Source of the DNA: Alcaligenaceae bacterium
Lineage (GTDB): Bacteria > Pseudomonadota > Gammaproteobacteria > Burkholderiales > Burkholderiaceae_B
Direction of reading: 5' to 3'
NCBI GenBank assembly: GCA_030538235.1
Contig: JAUNUJ010000005.1
Location: 162,491 to 226,490 of the forward strand
DNA: 64,000 nucleotides
Part shown: in pieces, positions 57,312-64,000 of the stretch
Position numbering within the stretch: position 1 is the stretch's first letter
How the letters are laid out: every line of letters starts with the position of its first letter
Notes under the pieces: generated by a model
What the model saw: only the letters and a program-made list of their open reading frames with translations
What the model was told of the DNA's origin: nothing
The model's database searches: none
Translations under genes and position numbers: made by a program

Positions 57312-59231
57312 ATGACTAAACGCTTTATCAAACCGCTTTTGACAGTGTCCTTATTGGCAGCCATTGGTTACACGTTTTCTCAGAGTAACGCTTGGTTAGT
57401 GCTTTGCTATGGTTTGGCGCTGTTTCTTTTCGGCTTGCAATGCATCAAAGAGGGCTTACAAAATAGCGTGGGCGGTGCTTTTGAAAAACTCCTTACACAT
57501 AGTACCTCGACCAAATTAAAAGGTTTTGGATTCGGTGTGCTCGCTACTTTCTTCTTGCAGTCCAGTACCCTGGTGTCTTTATTGACGATGGCCTTTTTAA
57601 GCACCGGCATGATTAATTTGGTGAGTGGTATAGCCATTAATCTAGGTACCAATATCGGTGCAACGAGTGGTCTTTGGTTATTGGCATTGATTGGTCACAA
57701 CGTCAGTCTGAGTGCAGTGGCGATGCCCATGTTGGTGTTTGGTATTATTTTTAGTTATTTAGAAGAAAAGTATAAATTCTTTGGTCGAGTCCTCATCGGC
57801 ATTGCCTTGATTTTTATTGGAATTGATGCCATTAAGATGAGTTTTGACAGTGTTGATAATCTGGCGATCTTGCAATCCATCACCGTGACCGGTGTGGGGG
57901 AAATCATCTTGTTCAGTGGTGTTGGGCTGTTAGTGACCATGGCCTTGCAGTCCTCGCATGCGACTTTGATTTTAACCTTGGCGCTATTAGGTAGTGGGCA
58001 AATAGAATTGGTACAGGCCTTTGCCATTGCCTTGGGTTCAAACCTAGGGAGTAGTGCGTCGACCAGTTTTGTAGGGATTTTGGGTAATGACCGCAAGGGT
58101 CAGCGTTTAGCCATTGCTCATTTGATTTTTAATATCAGTAGCGTATTTCTGGGTTTGATTTTCTGGGTGCCTCTCACGGCTATAGTGGCCTATGTAGCCA
58201 GAAAAACCGGGATGAATGAATTGCTGCAATTGGCATTTTTTCATACGCTGATTAACTTTGTCGGTATTGTCGCTTTCTGGCCATGGCCTAACCATTTTGC
58301 TCGTTTTCTTTATCGCCTGTTACCCGATAAAAAAGAGTCTACGCTATTTGTCGATCAGGATAAAACAGCGGCGGCTATTTACTTGCAGTCCAATATGCTG
58401 CGTTCGGGCGATACGGCATATCGTGCAGTGTTCCAGGAATTGCAGCATTTCGCTGAGCTTTGTCTGGAAGTAATTTGTCATGTGTTGTTCATTGATCCTA
58501 AGGACTTACGGCAAAGCGATGAAAATGGCGTCTACTGTCTATTAGAAGCGAGTCCTGCTGTGCCACCATTAGAGCTAAATGCGCAGGAGCTTTATGAAGC
58601 TCAGATAAAGCCGATTTATAGTGAGCTGTTGGATTTCGTCAGCAAGATGGACATTAGCAGTGAGTTGCACAAAGAGCGTTTAAAAGAAGCCAATATTGTG
58701 ATGTTGCGAATGGTCGATATTATTAAGGACGCTAAGCATTTACAGAAAAATATGCAAATCTATTTGCAACGAGCTGATTCGGCACCGCACCAGGAATATG
58801 TGCGACTCAGGCAGTATTTGTTTAAAACCTTGTGCCTAGCGCAGTATGTCTTGAATAGCCGAAACGACTCTTTTGAGTGGCAAGAGACGATGGTTGAGCT
58901 CGGTCATCAAACGGACAAACTCGATGAGTTCCGCAATCGTGCTATGCGTAAGTTACGCAAGAATAAATTGGATGGTTGGCAAACTTCTTCTCTCATGAAT
59001 GATAGTCGCTATGCCAGAGATATTGCTTATGGTTTGATGGAGATTTTGCAGATGCCATTGATTGTCGATTCGCCATTGAATCAGGAGGAGATTCCTTTGG
59101 ATGATATTAAGATTGAAACGACTTCGAATGTGATTACACGTGCTGAAGATATCGTTTTGCCGGAACCGCAACTTGCGCCGAAAAAGACTGAAATATCGAC
59201 AGAGCATTTAGATCAAGAAAAAGCGGATTAA
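57312..59231 (+). CDS. Na/phosphate cotransporter with C-terminal PhoU-like region (NptA/YjbB type)
   Basis: A 639-residue protein. Two inverted Na/Pi repeats are visible: LQSSTLVSLLTMAFLSTGMINLVSGIAINLGTNIGAT and LQSSHATLILTLALLGSGQIELVQAFAIALGSNLGSS, each with the QSS motif. From about residue 350 the protein is a soluble helical region like PhoU. YjbB exports or imports phosphate in other bacteria. It may complement the Pst system, which lacks phoU here, but direction of transport and any regulation are unproven. Confidence 0.88.
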   Translation: MTKRFIKPLLTVSLLAAIGYTFSQSNAWLVLCYGLALFLFGLQCIKEGLQNSVGGAFEKLLTHSTSTKLKGFGFGVLATFFLQSSTLVSLLTMAFLSTGMINLVSGIAINLGTNIGATSGLWLLALIGHNVSLSAVAMPMLVFGIIFSYLEEKYKFFGRVLIGIALIFIGIDAIKMSFDSVDNLAILQSITVTGVGEIILFSGVGLLVTMALQSSHATLILTLALLGSGQIELVQAFAIALGSNLGSSASTSFVGILGNDRKGQRLAIAHLIFNISSVFLGLIFWVPLTAIVAYVARKTGMNELLQLAFFHTLINFVGIVAFWPWPNHFARFLYRLLPDKKESTLFVDQDKTAAAIYLQSNMLRSGDTAYRAVFQELQHFAELCLEVICHVLFIDPKDLRQSDENGVYCLLEASPAVPPLELNAQELYEAQIKPIYSELLDFVSKMDISSELHKERLKEANIVMLRMVDIIKDAKHLQKNMQIYLQRADSAPHQEYVRLRQYLFKTLCLAQYVLNSRNDSFEWQETMVELGHQTDKLDEFRNRAMRKLRKNKLDGWQTSSLMNDSRYARDIAYGLMEILQMPLIVDSPLNQEEIPLDDIKIETTSNVITRAEDIVLPEPQLAPKKTEISTEHLDQEKAD

Positions 59232-59357
59232 ATTACGTCGAGATCTTTATCGTCTAGGCAATGAGCTGATTTTCCTAAGCTTGTGATTTGTTTAAGCATG
59301 AGATGAGGTTGTTATAGTAAAAGATAAACGCATTTTTTACTTATAAGGACTAGTCAA

Positions 59358-59552
59358 ATGGATGTTGTGATAACGATTGTTTTTATCGGTGTCGTGATAG
59401 GTATTATCATTGGTTTAATAGGGGGTTCGGAGAGCATACTTGCTAGTGGACTAGTTGGTGGTTTGGGTGCTTTTGGCTGCATGGTGCAGTTGATTTTGCT
59501 GGTGTTGCCGTTTGTTTTGGGGTTCTGGTTGATTGGCGCGATCTTTGGTTGA
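59358..59552 (+). CDS. Small membrane protein of unknown function
   Basis: A 64-residue protein with two hydrophobic segments: VVITIVFIGVVIGIIIGLIGG and MVQLILLVLPFVLGFWLIGAIFG, joined by a Gly-rich turn (SGLVGGLGAFG). AAGGAC precedes the ATG by 9 bases. I do not recognise a family. No operon partners. Confidence 0.6.
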   Translation: MDVVITIVFIGVVIGIIIGLIGGSESILASGLVGGLGAFGCMVQLILLVLPFVLGFWLIGAIFG

Positions 59553-59690
59553 TGTTGTAGTTTTTGTAGGAATAAGATGAGCTTGATTTCATAACAAATT
59601 ACTGCCTAGTCAGCCAATTGGCTCATAAGCTATGTTAAGCTTAACTGTCTATCTTCTTGGATCTCCACGCTAAAAATCACCCCAAAATTC

Positions 59691-59951
59691 ATGAGAAAAA
59701 TCCTTAGTCTCGCTATTGCCGTTGTCGCACTCACCACCTTGAGCGCTTGTTCTTCTAATCCAAGCAAGCCAAGACTCTCAGCAGGTGCAAGTCATTCGCA
59801 ACCCTTAACGGTGGGGTCGAGTACGTCGGCGTGGTTGATGAATGCGGTAAGAGTTTATCCTTGGTCCAAAGGGCGTAAGGTGCGTGTGTCAAGCGGAATC
59901 TTGATTAAGCCCACGCCAAATACCAACGCCGATATCAGTATCGATTGGTGA
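59691..59951 (+). CDS. Small lipoprotein of unknown function
   Basis: An 86-residue precursor. The signal LSLAIAVVALTTLSAC ends in lipobox LSAC (Cys20). The mature peptide has no recognised domain: SSNPSKPRLSAGASHSQPL and a segment with WLMNAVRVYPWSKGRKVRVSSG. It converges with the MATE exporter gene with only 9 bases between stops. Confidence 0.65.
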   Translation: MRKILSLAIAVVALTTLSACSSNPSKPRLSAGASHSQPLTVGSSTSAWLMNAVRVYPWSKGRKVRVSSGILIKPTPNTNADISIDW

Positions 59952-59960
59952 TTTTCTCGT

Positions 59961-61310
59961 TTAACGCCAGTTCGTGTTGCTTAATATCTTCGGGTAGTAA
60001 TGCATTAAGACCACACCGCGTGCAATGACAAACACAATTAATGCCAACCATAGGCCATCGTTGCCCAAGGTGTCGGTCAATAAATAACCTGCTAGTAACA
60101 TGCTTAGCAATGCAATGACGGTAGAATTGCGCATGGCTTTGCTATTGGTTACGCCGACAAAAATACCATCTAACTGGAAGGTCGCAAAGGAAATAAAGAT
60201 ATAGAACACAGCATATATTTTGTGCTGATTTGCAAGGCTTTGCAGCTCCGGATCGGGGGTTAGGGCTTGTATAAAAAGACTGCCGAAAATTAGTAATAAT
60301 AGACTTAAGAAAATAGCGCTGACGGCGGCAACTACGCTATTATCAACCACTGCTCTTACAAAGCGTTGGCGCTTTCTGGCGCCGTAGGCTTGGCCGGCGA
60401 TCATTTCGGTGACATTTGCAAAACCATCTAAGAAGTACGCGGCCATGGCAACAAATTGCAGCAAGATGTGGTTGGCCGCTAGCGTCGCATCGCCAAAACT
60501 TGCTCCTTGTCTGGCAAACCAAGCAAAACCACCCAAGAGGGCGAGGGTTCGGATCATGATATCGCCATTGACTTGAAAAAGGGCTTTGCTTTTTTCCTTA
60601 TCAAAAATTTGTGACGACAGTTCTTTAAAGCGTGGGAGGAGGGGACGAATCTCTAGCTTGTTAATGATTAAATAGAGGGCGTAAATGACGGTAATCCATT
60701 CGGCAATCAAGGTGCCTAGAGCAATGCCTTTGACCCCCATATCAAAAAACACCACGAAAACGATGTTTAAAATAATGTTTAGACCATTTAATAACAGTTG
60801 AATGACTAGAACTTGCTTAGTCCAAGCTAAACCAATTAAGGTACCCATTAAGGCAAAGGTAATTAAGGTTGCGGGAGCACCCCAGATGCGAATATCAAAA
60901 TAATCTTTAACCAGTATATTCACTTCCGGACTGGCGGATAAGAAGTAAGTAGCAATAGCTTGAATTGGTAGCTGGAAGATAATTAATGCAATACCGATCC
61001 CGAAACCTAAAATAAGTGTTCTAAAAAGCACCGCATGTAATTTCGTCCGATTTTCTGCCCCCACAGCTTGGGAGACAAAGCCGGTAGTGCCCATGCGCAA
61101 AAAGCTAAAAGCCCAATACACAAAACTGAAAATCAGACTGGCTAAGGCAATTGCGGCGAGATCGGCGGTGGTGCCCATTTGACCAATCACCGCCGTGTCA
61201 ACCAGACCGAGTAGGGGGACTGAGGCATTAGCGAGGATAATCGGCAAGGCGAGTTTTAGCAGTTTGAGATAACTGGCAAAATCAACAAAGAATGGTGTTC
61301 TGCTGGGCAT
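59961..61310 (-). CDS. MATE-family efflux transporter, DinF-like
   Basis: A 449-residue multidrug and toxin extrusion protein with about twelve hydrophobic segments. LVDTAVIGQMGTTADLAAIALASLIFSFVYWAFSFLRMGTTGFVSQAVGAENR is the DinF-type N-terminal half; EMIAGQAYGARKRQR is the equivalent loop in the second half. Substrate not predictable. Its promoter lies in the 189 bases upstream, where no other feature is evident. Confidence 0.87.
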   Translation of the reverse strand: MPSRTPFFVDFASYLKLLKLALPIILANASVPLLGLVDTAVIGQMGTTADLAAIALASLIFSFVYWAFSFLRMGTTGFVSQAVGAENRTKLHAVLFRTLILGFGIGIALIIFQLPIQAIATYFLSASPEVNILVKDYFDIRIWGAPATLITFALMGTLIGLAWTKQVLVIQLLLNGLNIILNIVFVVFFDMGVKGIALGTLIAEWITVIYALYLIINKLEIRPLLPRFKELSSQIFDKEKSKALFQVNGDIMIRTLALLGGFAWFARQGASFGDATLAANHILLQFVAMAAYFLDGFANVTEMIAGQAYGARKRQRFVRAVVDNSVVAAVSAIFLSLLLLIFGSLFIQALTPDPELQSLANQHKIYAVFYIFISFATFQLDGIFVGVTNSKAMRNSTVIALLSMLLAGYLLTDTLGNDGLWLALIVFVIARGVVLMHYYPKILSNTNWR

Positions 61311-61499
61311 TAGATAAGCTGATAGTGAGCCTAAGAAGGACGAATTAACATGTGGTTACTGCCTGATTATAACAGCTGGAACTTAGTCACTAGAGTTGAT
61401 GCGAGTTTTGAAGACTGCCTAAGTAAGGGTCTTAAGTTGGTCTAGACTGATAAATGGAGGATTTATAAGCCTAGGCCTAAAGTGATTATCCAAAGTGAT

Positions 61500-62267
61500 T
61501 TATTGCTTTTTAGATAAGTAGTCGTGATGCAGTCTGGCGGACTCCTCGTCGACCAAGGCCGCCATAAATAAATGGTGATCGGCGAAATTATAATTCACCG
61601 GTTGCATGGATTGCTTAGCGGCAAGAATTTGTTGTTTTGTAATCTCTAGCGATAGACTTGAGCGTTTGCTTAGCGTTTCGGCGACCTCAAGAGCATATGA
61701 CGCTAGTTCGTCTTTGTTGATGATTTTGTTTAAAAAACCGACGTGCCCCATGCTCTCGGCAGTCCAGCGCTCACACAATAGGGTAAATTCCATGGCCCTA
61801 GCCGCGCCGACTTCACGCACCAGATTGGTCATGCCGCCTAAGGCAAGCGGGGCACCTAAGAGTGTTTCAGGTAACCAGAAAATGGCTTCTTCTTCGGCAT
61901 AACGTAAGTCACACGCAGAGGCTAAGACAATCCCACCACCCACACAGTAGCCATTAATTGCGGCTACAGTGACCGCTCTGGCTTCGGATAAGGCTTTAAA
62001 GGCACGTTGACCGGCCTCAACCACACGGGCAGTGCCTTGAGGACTTTTGTCACGGAAAATTTTTAAATCGAAACCGGCACAAAAATTCTTGCCATTGGCC
62101 TTAACCAGAATCACTTTGATATGGGCTTGGCGATCAAGGTATTGAACGGCCTGATGTAGTTCCTCAATCATTTGCTCACTGATAGCGTTAAAGGCGTCCG
62201 GACGATTCAGGGTAATTGTCGCGATTGGACCATGTTCTTCTAACAGAATATCTGAATAGCTGTGCAT
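61500..62267 (-). CDS. Enoyl-CoA hydratase/isomerase family protein
   Basis: A 255-residue crotonase-fold protein. The oxyanion motif NFCAGFDLKIF and ITLNRPDAFNAIS are conserved, and NGYCVGGGIVLASACDLRYA contains the helix dipole glycines. The usual hydratase Glu pair cannot be assigned with confidence: LPETLLGAPLALGGMTNLVREVG has one candidate Glu. AGGAGACCTTT precedes the ATG. It is monocistronic. The substrate is unknown. Confidence 0.8.
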   Translation of the reverse strand: MHSYSDILLEEHGPIATITLNRPDAFNAISEQMIEELHQAVQYLDRQAHIKVILVKANGKNFCAGFDLKIFRDKSPQGTARVVEAGQRAFKALSEARAVTVAAINGYCVGGGIVLASACDLRYAEEEAIFWLPETLLGAPLALGGMTNLVREVGAARAMEFTLLCERWTAESMGHVGFLNKIINKDELASYALEVAETLSKRSSLSLEITKQQILAAKQSMQPVNYNFADHHLFMAALVDEESARLHHDYLSKKQ

Positions 62268-62413
62268 AAAGGTCTCCTTAATTTTGTCTGTTTTTGAAAT
62301 GGATTTATGCTAGCAGAGAACGATCTTAGTCGTGAATTAGTATTAACTACATCCCCTTAATATTGATTACGGAGTGAAATTATATTTAGGCGTAGGATAT
62401 AAGCTAAGGATAT

Positions 62414-62429
62414 GGTGTTTGTAAACACC
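62414..62429. promoter_or_regulatory. Inverted repeat upstream of the Sel1 gene
   Basis: GGTGTTT-GT-AAACACC, seven-base arms around two bases, 43 bases before the gene. It could be an operator or a short RNA hairpin in the leader. Confidence 0.35.
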
Positions 62430-62472
62430 GGGGAAATAGCGGAGATTGTGGTAAGTAATTGGAGTTGTCCGC

Positions 62473-62958
62473 ATGTCAACATTTAAAAAGCAGTTTTTTA
62501 TTATTTTGAGCATGGTTTTGTTCTGTGCTAATCAGGCTTTTGCAGTAGAAATAAATGAGTTGAAACGACAGGCAGAAAAGGGGGATAAAAGTGCCCAATA
62601 CGCTATGGCCGTGCATTATGCTACCGGTGATGCGGTGGTAGAAGATGTTGAGGAAGCAGCAAAGTGGTTTTTAATGGCAGCTAATCAAGGACATGCTGAT
62701 GCACAGGTAAATCTAGCGGTTTGGTATGCAATGGGTTTGGGGGTTGAGCAAAATCAACAAGAAGCATTCAAATGGTATCAACGCGCTGCTGCTCAGGGAG
62801 ATAGTCAGGCACAATACAGCTTGGCCTCACGCTACTACAAAGGCTTTGGGGTGAAACGCGATAGTGCCCATGCCCAAAAGCTTTATGCTAGCTCTTGCCG
62901 TGGCGGTTTTGAGCTGTCCTGTAAAGCGCTTAGAGTGCTTGAGTTTGATGAAACTTAA
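62473..62958 (+). CDS. Exported Sel1-repeat protein
   Basis: A 161-residue protein with signal peptide (FFIILSMVLFCANQAFA, cleavage near residue 25) and three Sel1-like repeats: SAQYAMAVHYATGDAVVEDVEEAAKWFLMAANQGH, DAQVNLAVWYAMGLGVEQNQQEAFKWYQRAAAQGD and a last repeat that ends in a Cys-containing variant (YASSCRGGFELSCKAL). Sel1 repeats form a helical scaffold for protein contacts. The partner is unknown. GGAG is upstream of ATG 62473. Confidence 0.85.
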   Translation: MSTFKKQFFIILSMVLFCANQAFAVEINELKRQAEKGDKSAQYAMAVHYATGDAVVEDVEEAAKWFLMAANQGHADAQVNLAVWYAMGLGVEQNQQEAFKWYQRAAAQGDSQAQYSLASRYYKGFGVKRDSAHAQKLYASSCRGGFELSCKALRVLEFDET

Positions 62959-63061
62959 TGCATCCCTCGTGTTAATTTTTGGCGCTAATTAGATTTAAGT
63001 CAATGTCTCAGTGGTTTTGGTTGACAGCTTACAGATAAGATAGTAGATTAGTGTAGTCTTA

Positions 63062-63077
63062 ATTAGATTAATCTAAT
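63062..63077. promoter_or_regulatory. 16-base perfect palindrome upstream of the AhpD-like gene
   Basis: ATTAGATTAATCTAAT is perfectly palindromic, 65 bases before the gene, with a related TAGATTAG on its left. Possible operator. Confidence 0.4.
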
Positions 63078-63142
63078 GTTATTTTATGCTTAGCTAATAT
63101 GATCTAAACTGATCTAGCTTACAATTATCCAAGGAGTGCAGT

Positions 63143-63481
63143 ATGAGTTATAAAGAGTTAACCAAGTTCGTTTCCGGTAATTTACGTGATTTAAAACAAG
63201 GTAATCCTGAGTTGATGAAAGGCTTTGCAGCCCTATCAGCCGCTGCTTCCAAAGGCGGCGTATTGGATGAGAAAACCAAAGAGCTTTTAGCCTTAGCCAT
63301 TGCAATTGCGATTCGTTGTGATGACTGCATTGCTTTCCATACTCAAGCGTGTATTCGTTTAGGCATGACCAGAGAAGAATTGGAAGAGTTAGTTGGCGTC
63401 GCCGTGATGATGGGCGGTGGTCCTTCTCTAATGTACGGTAGTCACGCGATTGCTGCTTTTAAAGAGTTCTCTGAAGCGTAA
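63143..63481 (+). CDS. Carboxymuconolactone decarboxylase (AhpD-like) family protein
   Basis: A 112-residue all-helical protein. The AhpD-type redox motif CDDCIAFH (Cys-x-x-Cys with the following His) is present in AIRCDDCIAFHTQACIRLGM, after DEKTKELLALAIAIA. It could act as an alkylhydroperoxidase subunit; the size matches the small stand-alone form. AAGGAG lies upstream of ATG 63143. A palindrome at 63062 may bind a regulator. Confidence 0.87.
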   Translation: MSYKELTKFVSGNLRDLKQGNPELMKGFAALSAAASKGGVLDEKTKELLALAIAIAIRCDDCIAFHTQACIRLGMTREELEELVGVAVMMGGGPSLMYGSHAIAAFKEFSEA

Positions 63482-63510
63482 TTAGTTATCGTATAGTATG
63501 AATAAATGAG

Positions 63511-63545
63511 CCCCGTTGAGCAGAGAAGTTTGACGGGGGTTTTGT
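63511..63545 (+). terminator. Rho-independent terminator after the AhpD-like gene
   Basis: CCCCGT (63511-63516) pairs with ACGGGG (63533-63538), followed by GTTTTG. Confidence 0.7.
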
Positions 63546-63763
63546 TTGGGTGGGTGATGGTGGAATGGAGTTTTAGGCATTTAGGCGTTTCAAAGAATTA
63601 AATTTAAGGGTGAATGGATGATTGTGTAGTGTAGGTTCAATCGGGTTTTATTCGCGGCATCTTATTTTTAAAGTTTTAGAAATTTTTGATAAATAGTAAG
63701 CTTAAGGACGCTAGTCTTTATGTGATCCTTTTGTTACAATCAAGTTTGTCTCAGAACGTATAC

Positions 63764-63776
63764 GCTCTTTAAAAAA
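63764..63776 (+). promoter_or_regulatory. boxA-like antitermination motif in the CRISPR leader
   Basis: GCTCTTTAAAAAA matches the boxA core GCTCTTTAACAA at all but one base. It lies about 133 bases before the first repeat. boxA elements upstream of arrays recruit Nus factors that stop Rho ending the array transcript in Salmonella. It supports + transcription. Confidence 0.5.
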
Positions 63777-63871
63777 TCGAATTTACCAATTTATAGGTTT
63801 TAATTATCAAAAAAAGCTGCTCAAAAAATACACAACTTTTTAAGAGGTTTTAGAGCTGTTTTTTGATGGCT

Positions 63872-63884
63872 TAAGTGGTTGATT
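63872..63884 (-). promoter_or_regulatory. Consensus IHF-binding site near the first repeat
   Basis: TAAGTGGTTGATT is, on the minus strand, AATCAACCACTTA, a perfect match to WATCAA-N4-TTR. It ends 24 bases before the repeat boundary. IHF bends leaders for spacer insertion in several type I systems. Confidence 0.55.
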
Positions 63885-63908
63885 TGATTAGTGTTATTTT
63901 TGGTCTGG

Positions 63909-64000
63909 AGCCTGAGATATAGCCCTGCGACAAAGGGATTAAGACTTACCATCGTTTAGTATTGCAATTCCTCCACTAAGCCTGAGATATAGCCCTGCGA
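63909..64000 (+). CRISPR. Start of a CRISPR array (one full repeat, one spacer, partial second repeat)
   Basis: A repeat of 36-37 bases spans 63909-63945 (AGCCTGAGATATAGCCCTGC...GGGATTAAGAC). After 33 bases (spacer 63946-63978) the same sequence begins again at 63979 and runs identically to the window end. The 70-base period fits an array. The repeat has a CCCT/AGGG hairpin with a 7-base loop followed by an 8-base ATTAAGAC end, as in the 5' handles of type I and type III crRNAs; a reverse-strand type II-like reading cannot be excluded. No cas gene is in the window. Confidence 0.85.

Larger units (their letters stand above)
63546..63908 (+). other. AT-rich leader region of the CRISPR array
   Basis: 363 bases with no gene, lying between the AhpD-like gene's terminator and the first repeat. 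It contains T-rich and A-rich runs, a boxA-like motif (63764) and a consensus IHF site (63872), so it looks like a leader. TACAAT at 63735-63740 could be a -10 element, but no good -35 was found. Confidence 0.55.

Noticed and set aside
63511-63522. CCCCGTTGAGCA resembles the 3' end of tRNA-Leu (CCCCGTGAGCA) and could be an attR site
   Set aside because: Only 11 bases match, with an insertion, and the sequence is part of the AhpD-like gene's terminator.
63846-63861. GGTTTTAGAGCTGTTT resembles the start of type II-A CRISPR repeats
   Set aside because: It occurs once, without any periodic partner, and the real repeat here is different.

Overview
The window reads as chromosomal DNA of a betaproteobacterium of the order Burkholderiales, probably near the Alcaligenaceae, with moderate-to-low GC by eye. 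This rests on gene order known for that group: maf-rlmH-rsfS-nadD-purD next to yebC, fur facing bamE-dapB, nadK and recN opposite hrcA-hemH-grpE-dnaK-dnaJ, and qor-tpiA-secG-tRNA-Leu. It is inference from synteny and protein resemblance; no database search was possible.

Layout. 1-6.8 kb is a phosphate-limitation block: an OlsB-like ornithine N-acyltransferase, exopolyphosphatase, and pstS-pstC-pstA-pstB without an adjacent phoU; candidate PhoB boxes precede olsB and pstS. 6.8-11.7 kb is a minus-strand housekeeping run. 11.8-31.7 kb holds a HerA-like ATPase, a MarR regulator beside a quinone oxidoreductase, fbp-pepN, tldD, aroG, mnmA, purB, a cytochrome c', a short-chain fatty acid transporter, an entericidin-like peptide and purC-purE-purK-tsaC. 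33.5-34.7 kb is mostly noncoding and holds a 24-residue membrane peptide gene, tRNA-Cys and small repeats. 35.0-39.0 kb is a sulfur-oxidation operon: two flavocytochrome c-type flavoproteins flanking soxY, soxZ and a monohaem cytochrome c. 40.6-55.4 kb is conserved core: murB, dapB, bamE, fur, recN, nadK, the heat-shock block with two sigma-32-type promoters, tpiA and secG.

At tRNA-Leu (55.5 kb) the usual Burkholderiales order stops. Instead of nuoA there is a truncated phage-type integrase fused to a decayed IS3 transposase, then accessory genes (DUF2798 protein, Na/phosphate cotransporter, MATE exporter, enoyl-CoA hydratase, Sel1 protein, AhpD-like protein). The window ends inside the first units of a CRISPR array whose upstream side carries a consensus IHF site and a boxA-like motif. 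The cas genes are not in the window, so its type cannot be settled.

Functionally, PhoB-type control may link phosphate uptake with phosphate-free lipid synthesis. The purine genes are dispersed (purD, purB, purCEK). The sulfur operon seems to supply sulfide oxidation plus a SoxYZ carrier without the rest of the Sox enzymes nearby. The array-bearing right end looks like the most plastic part of the window.
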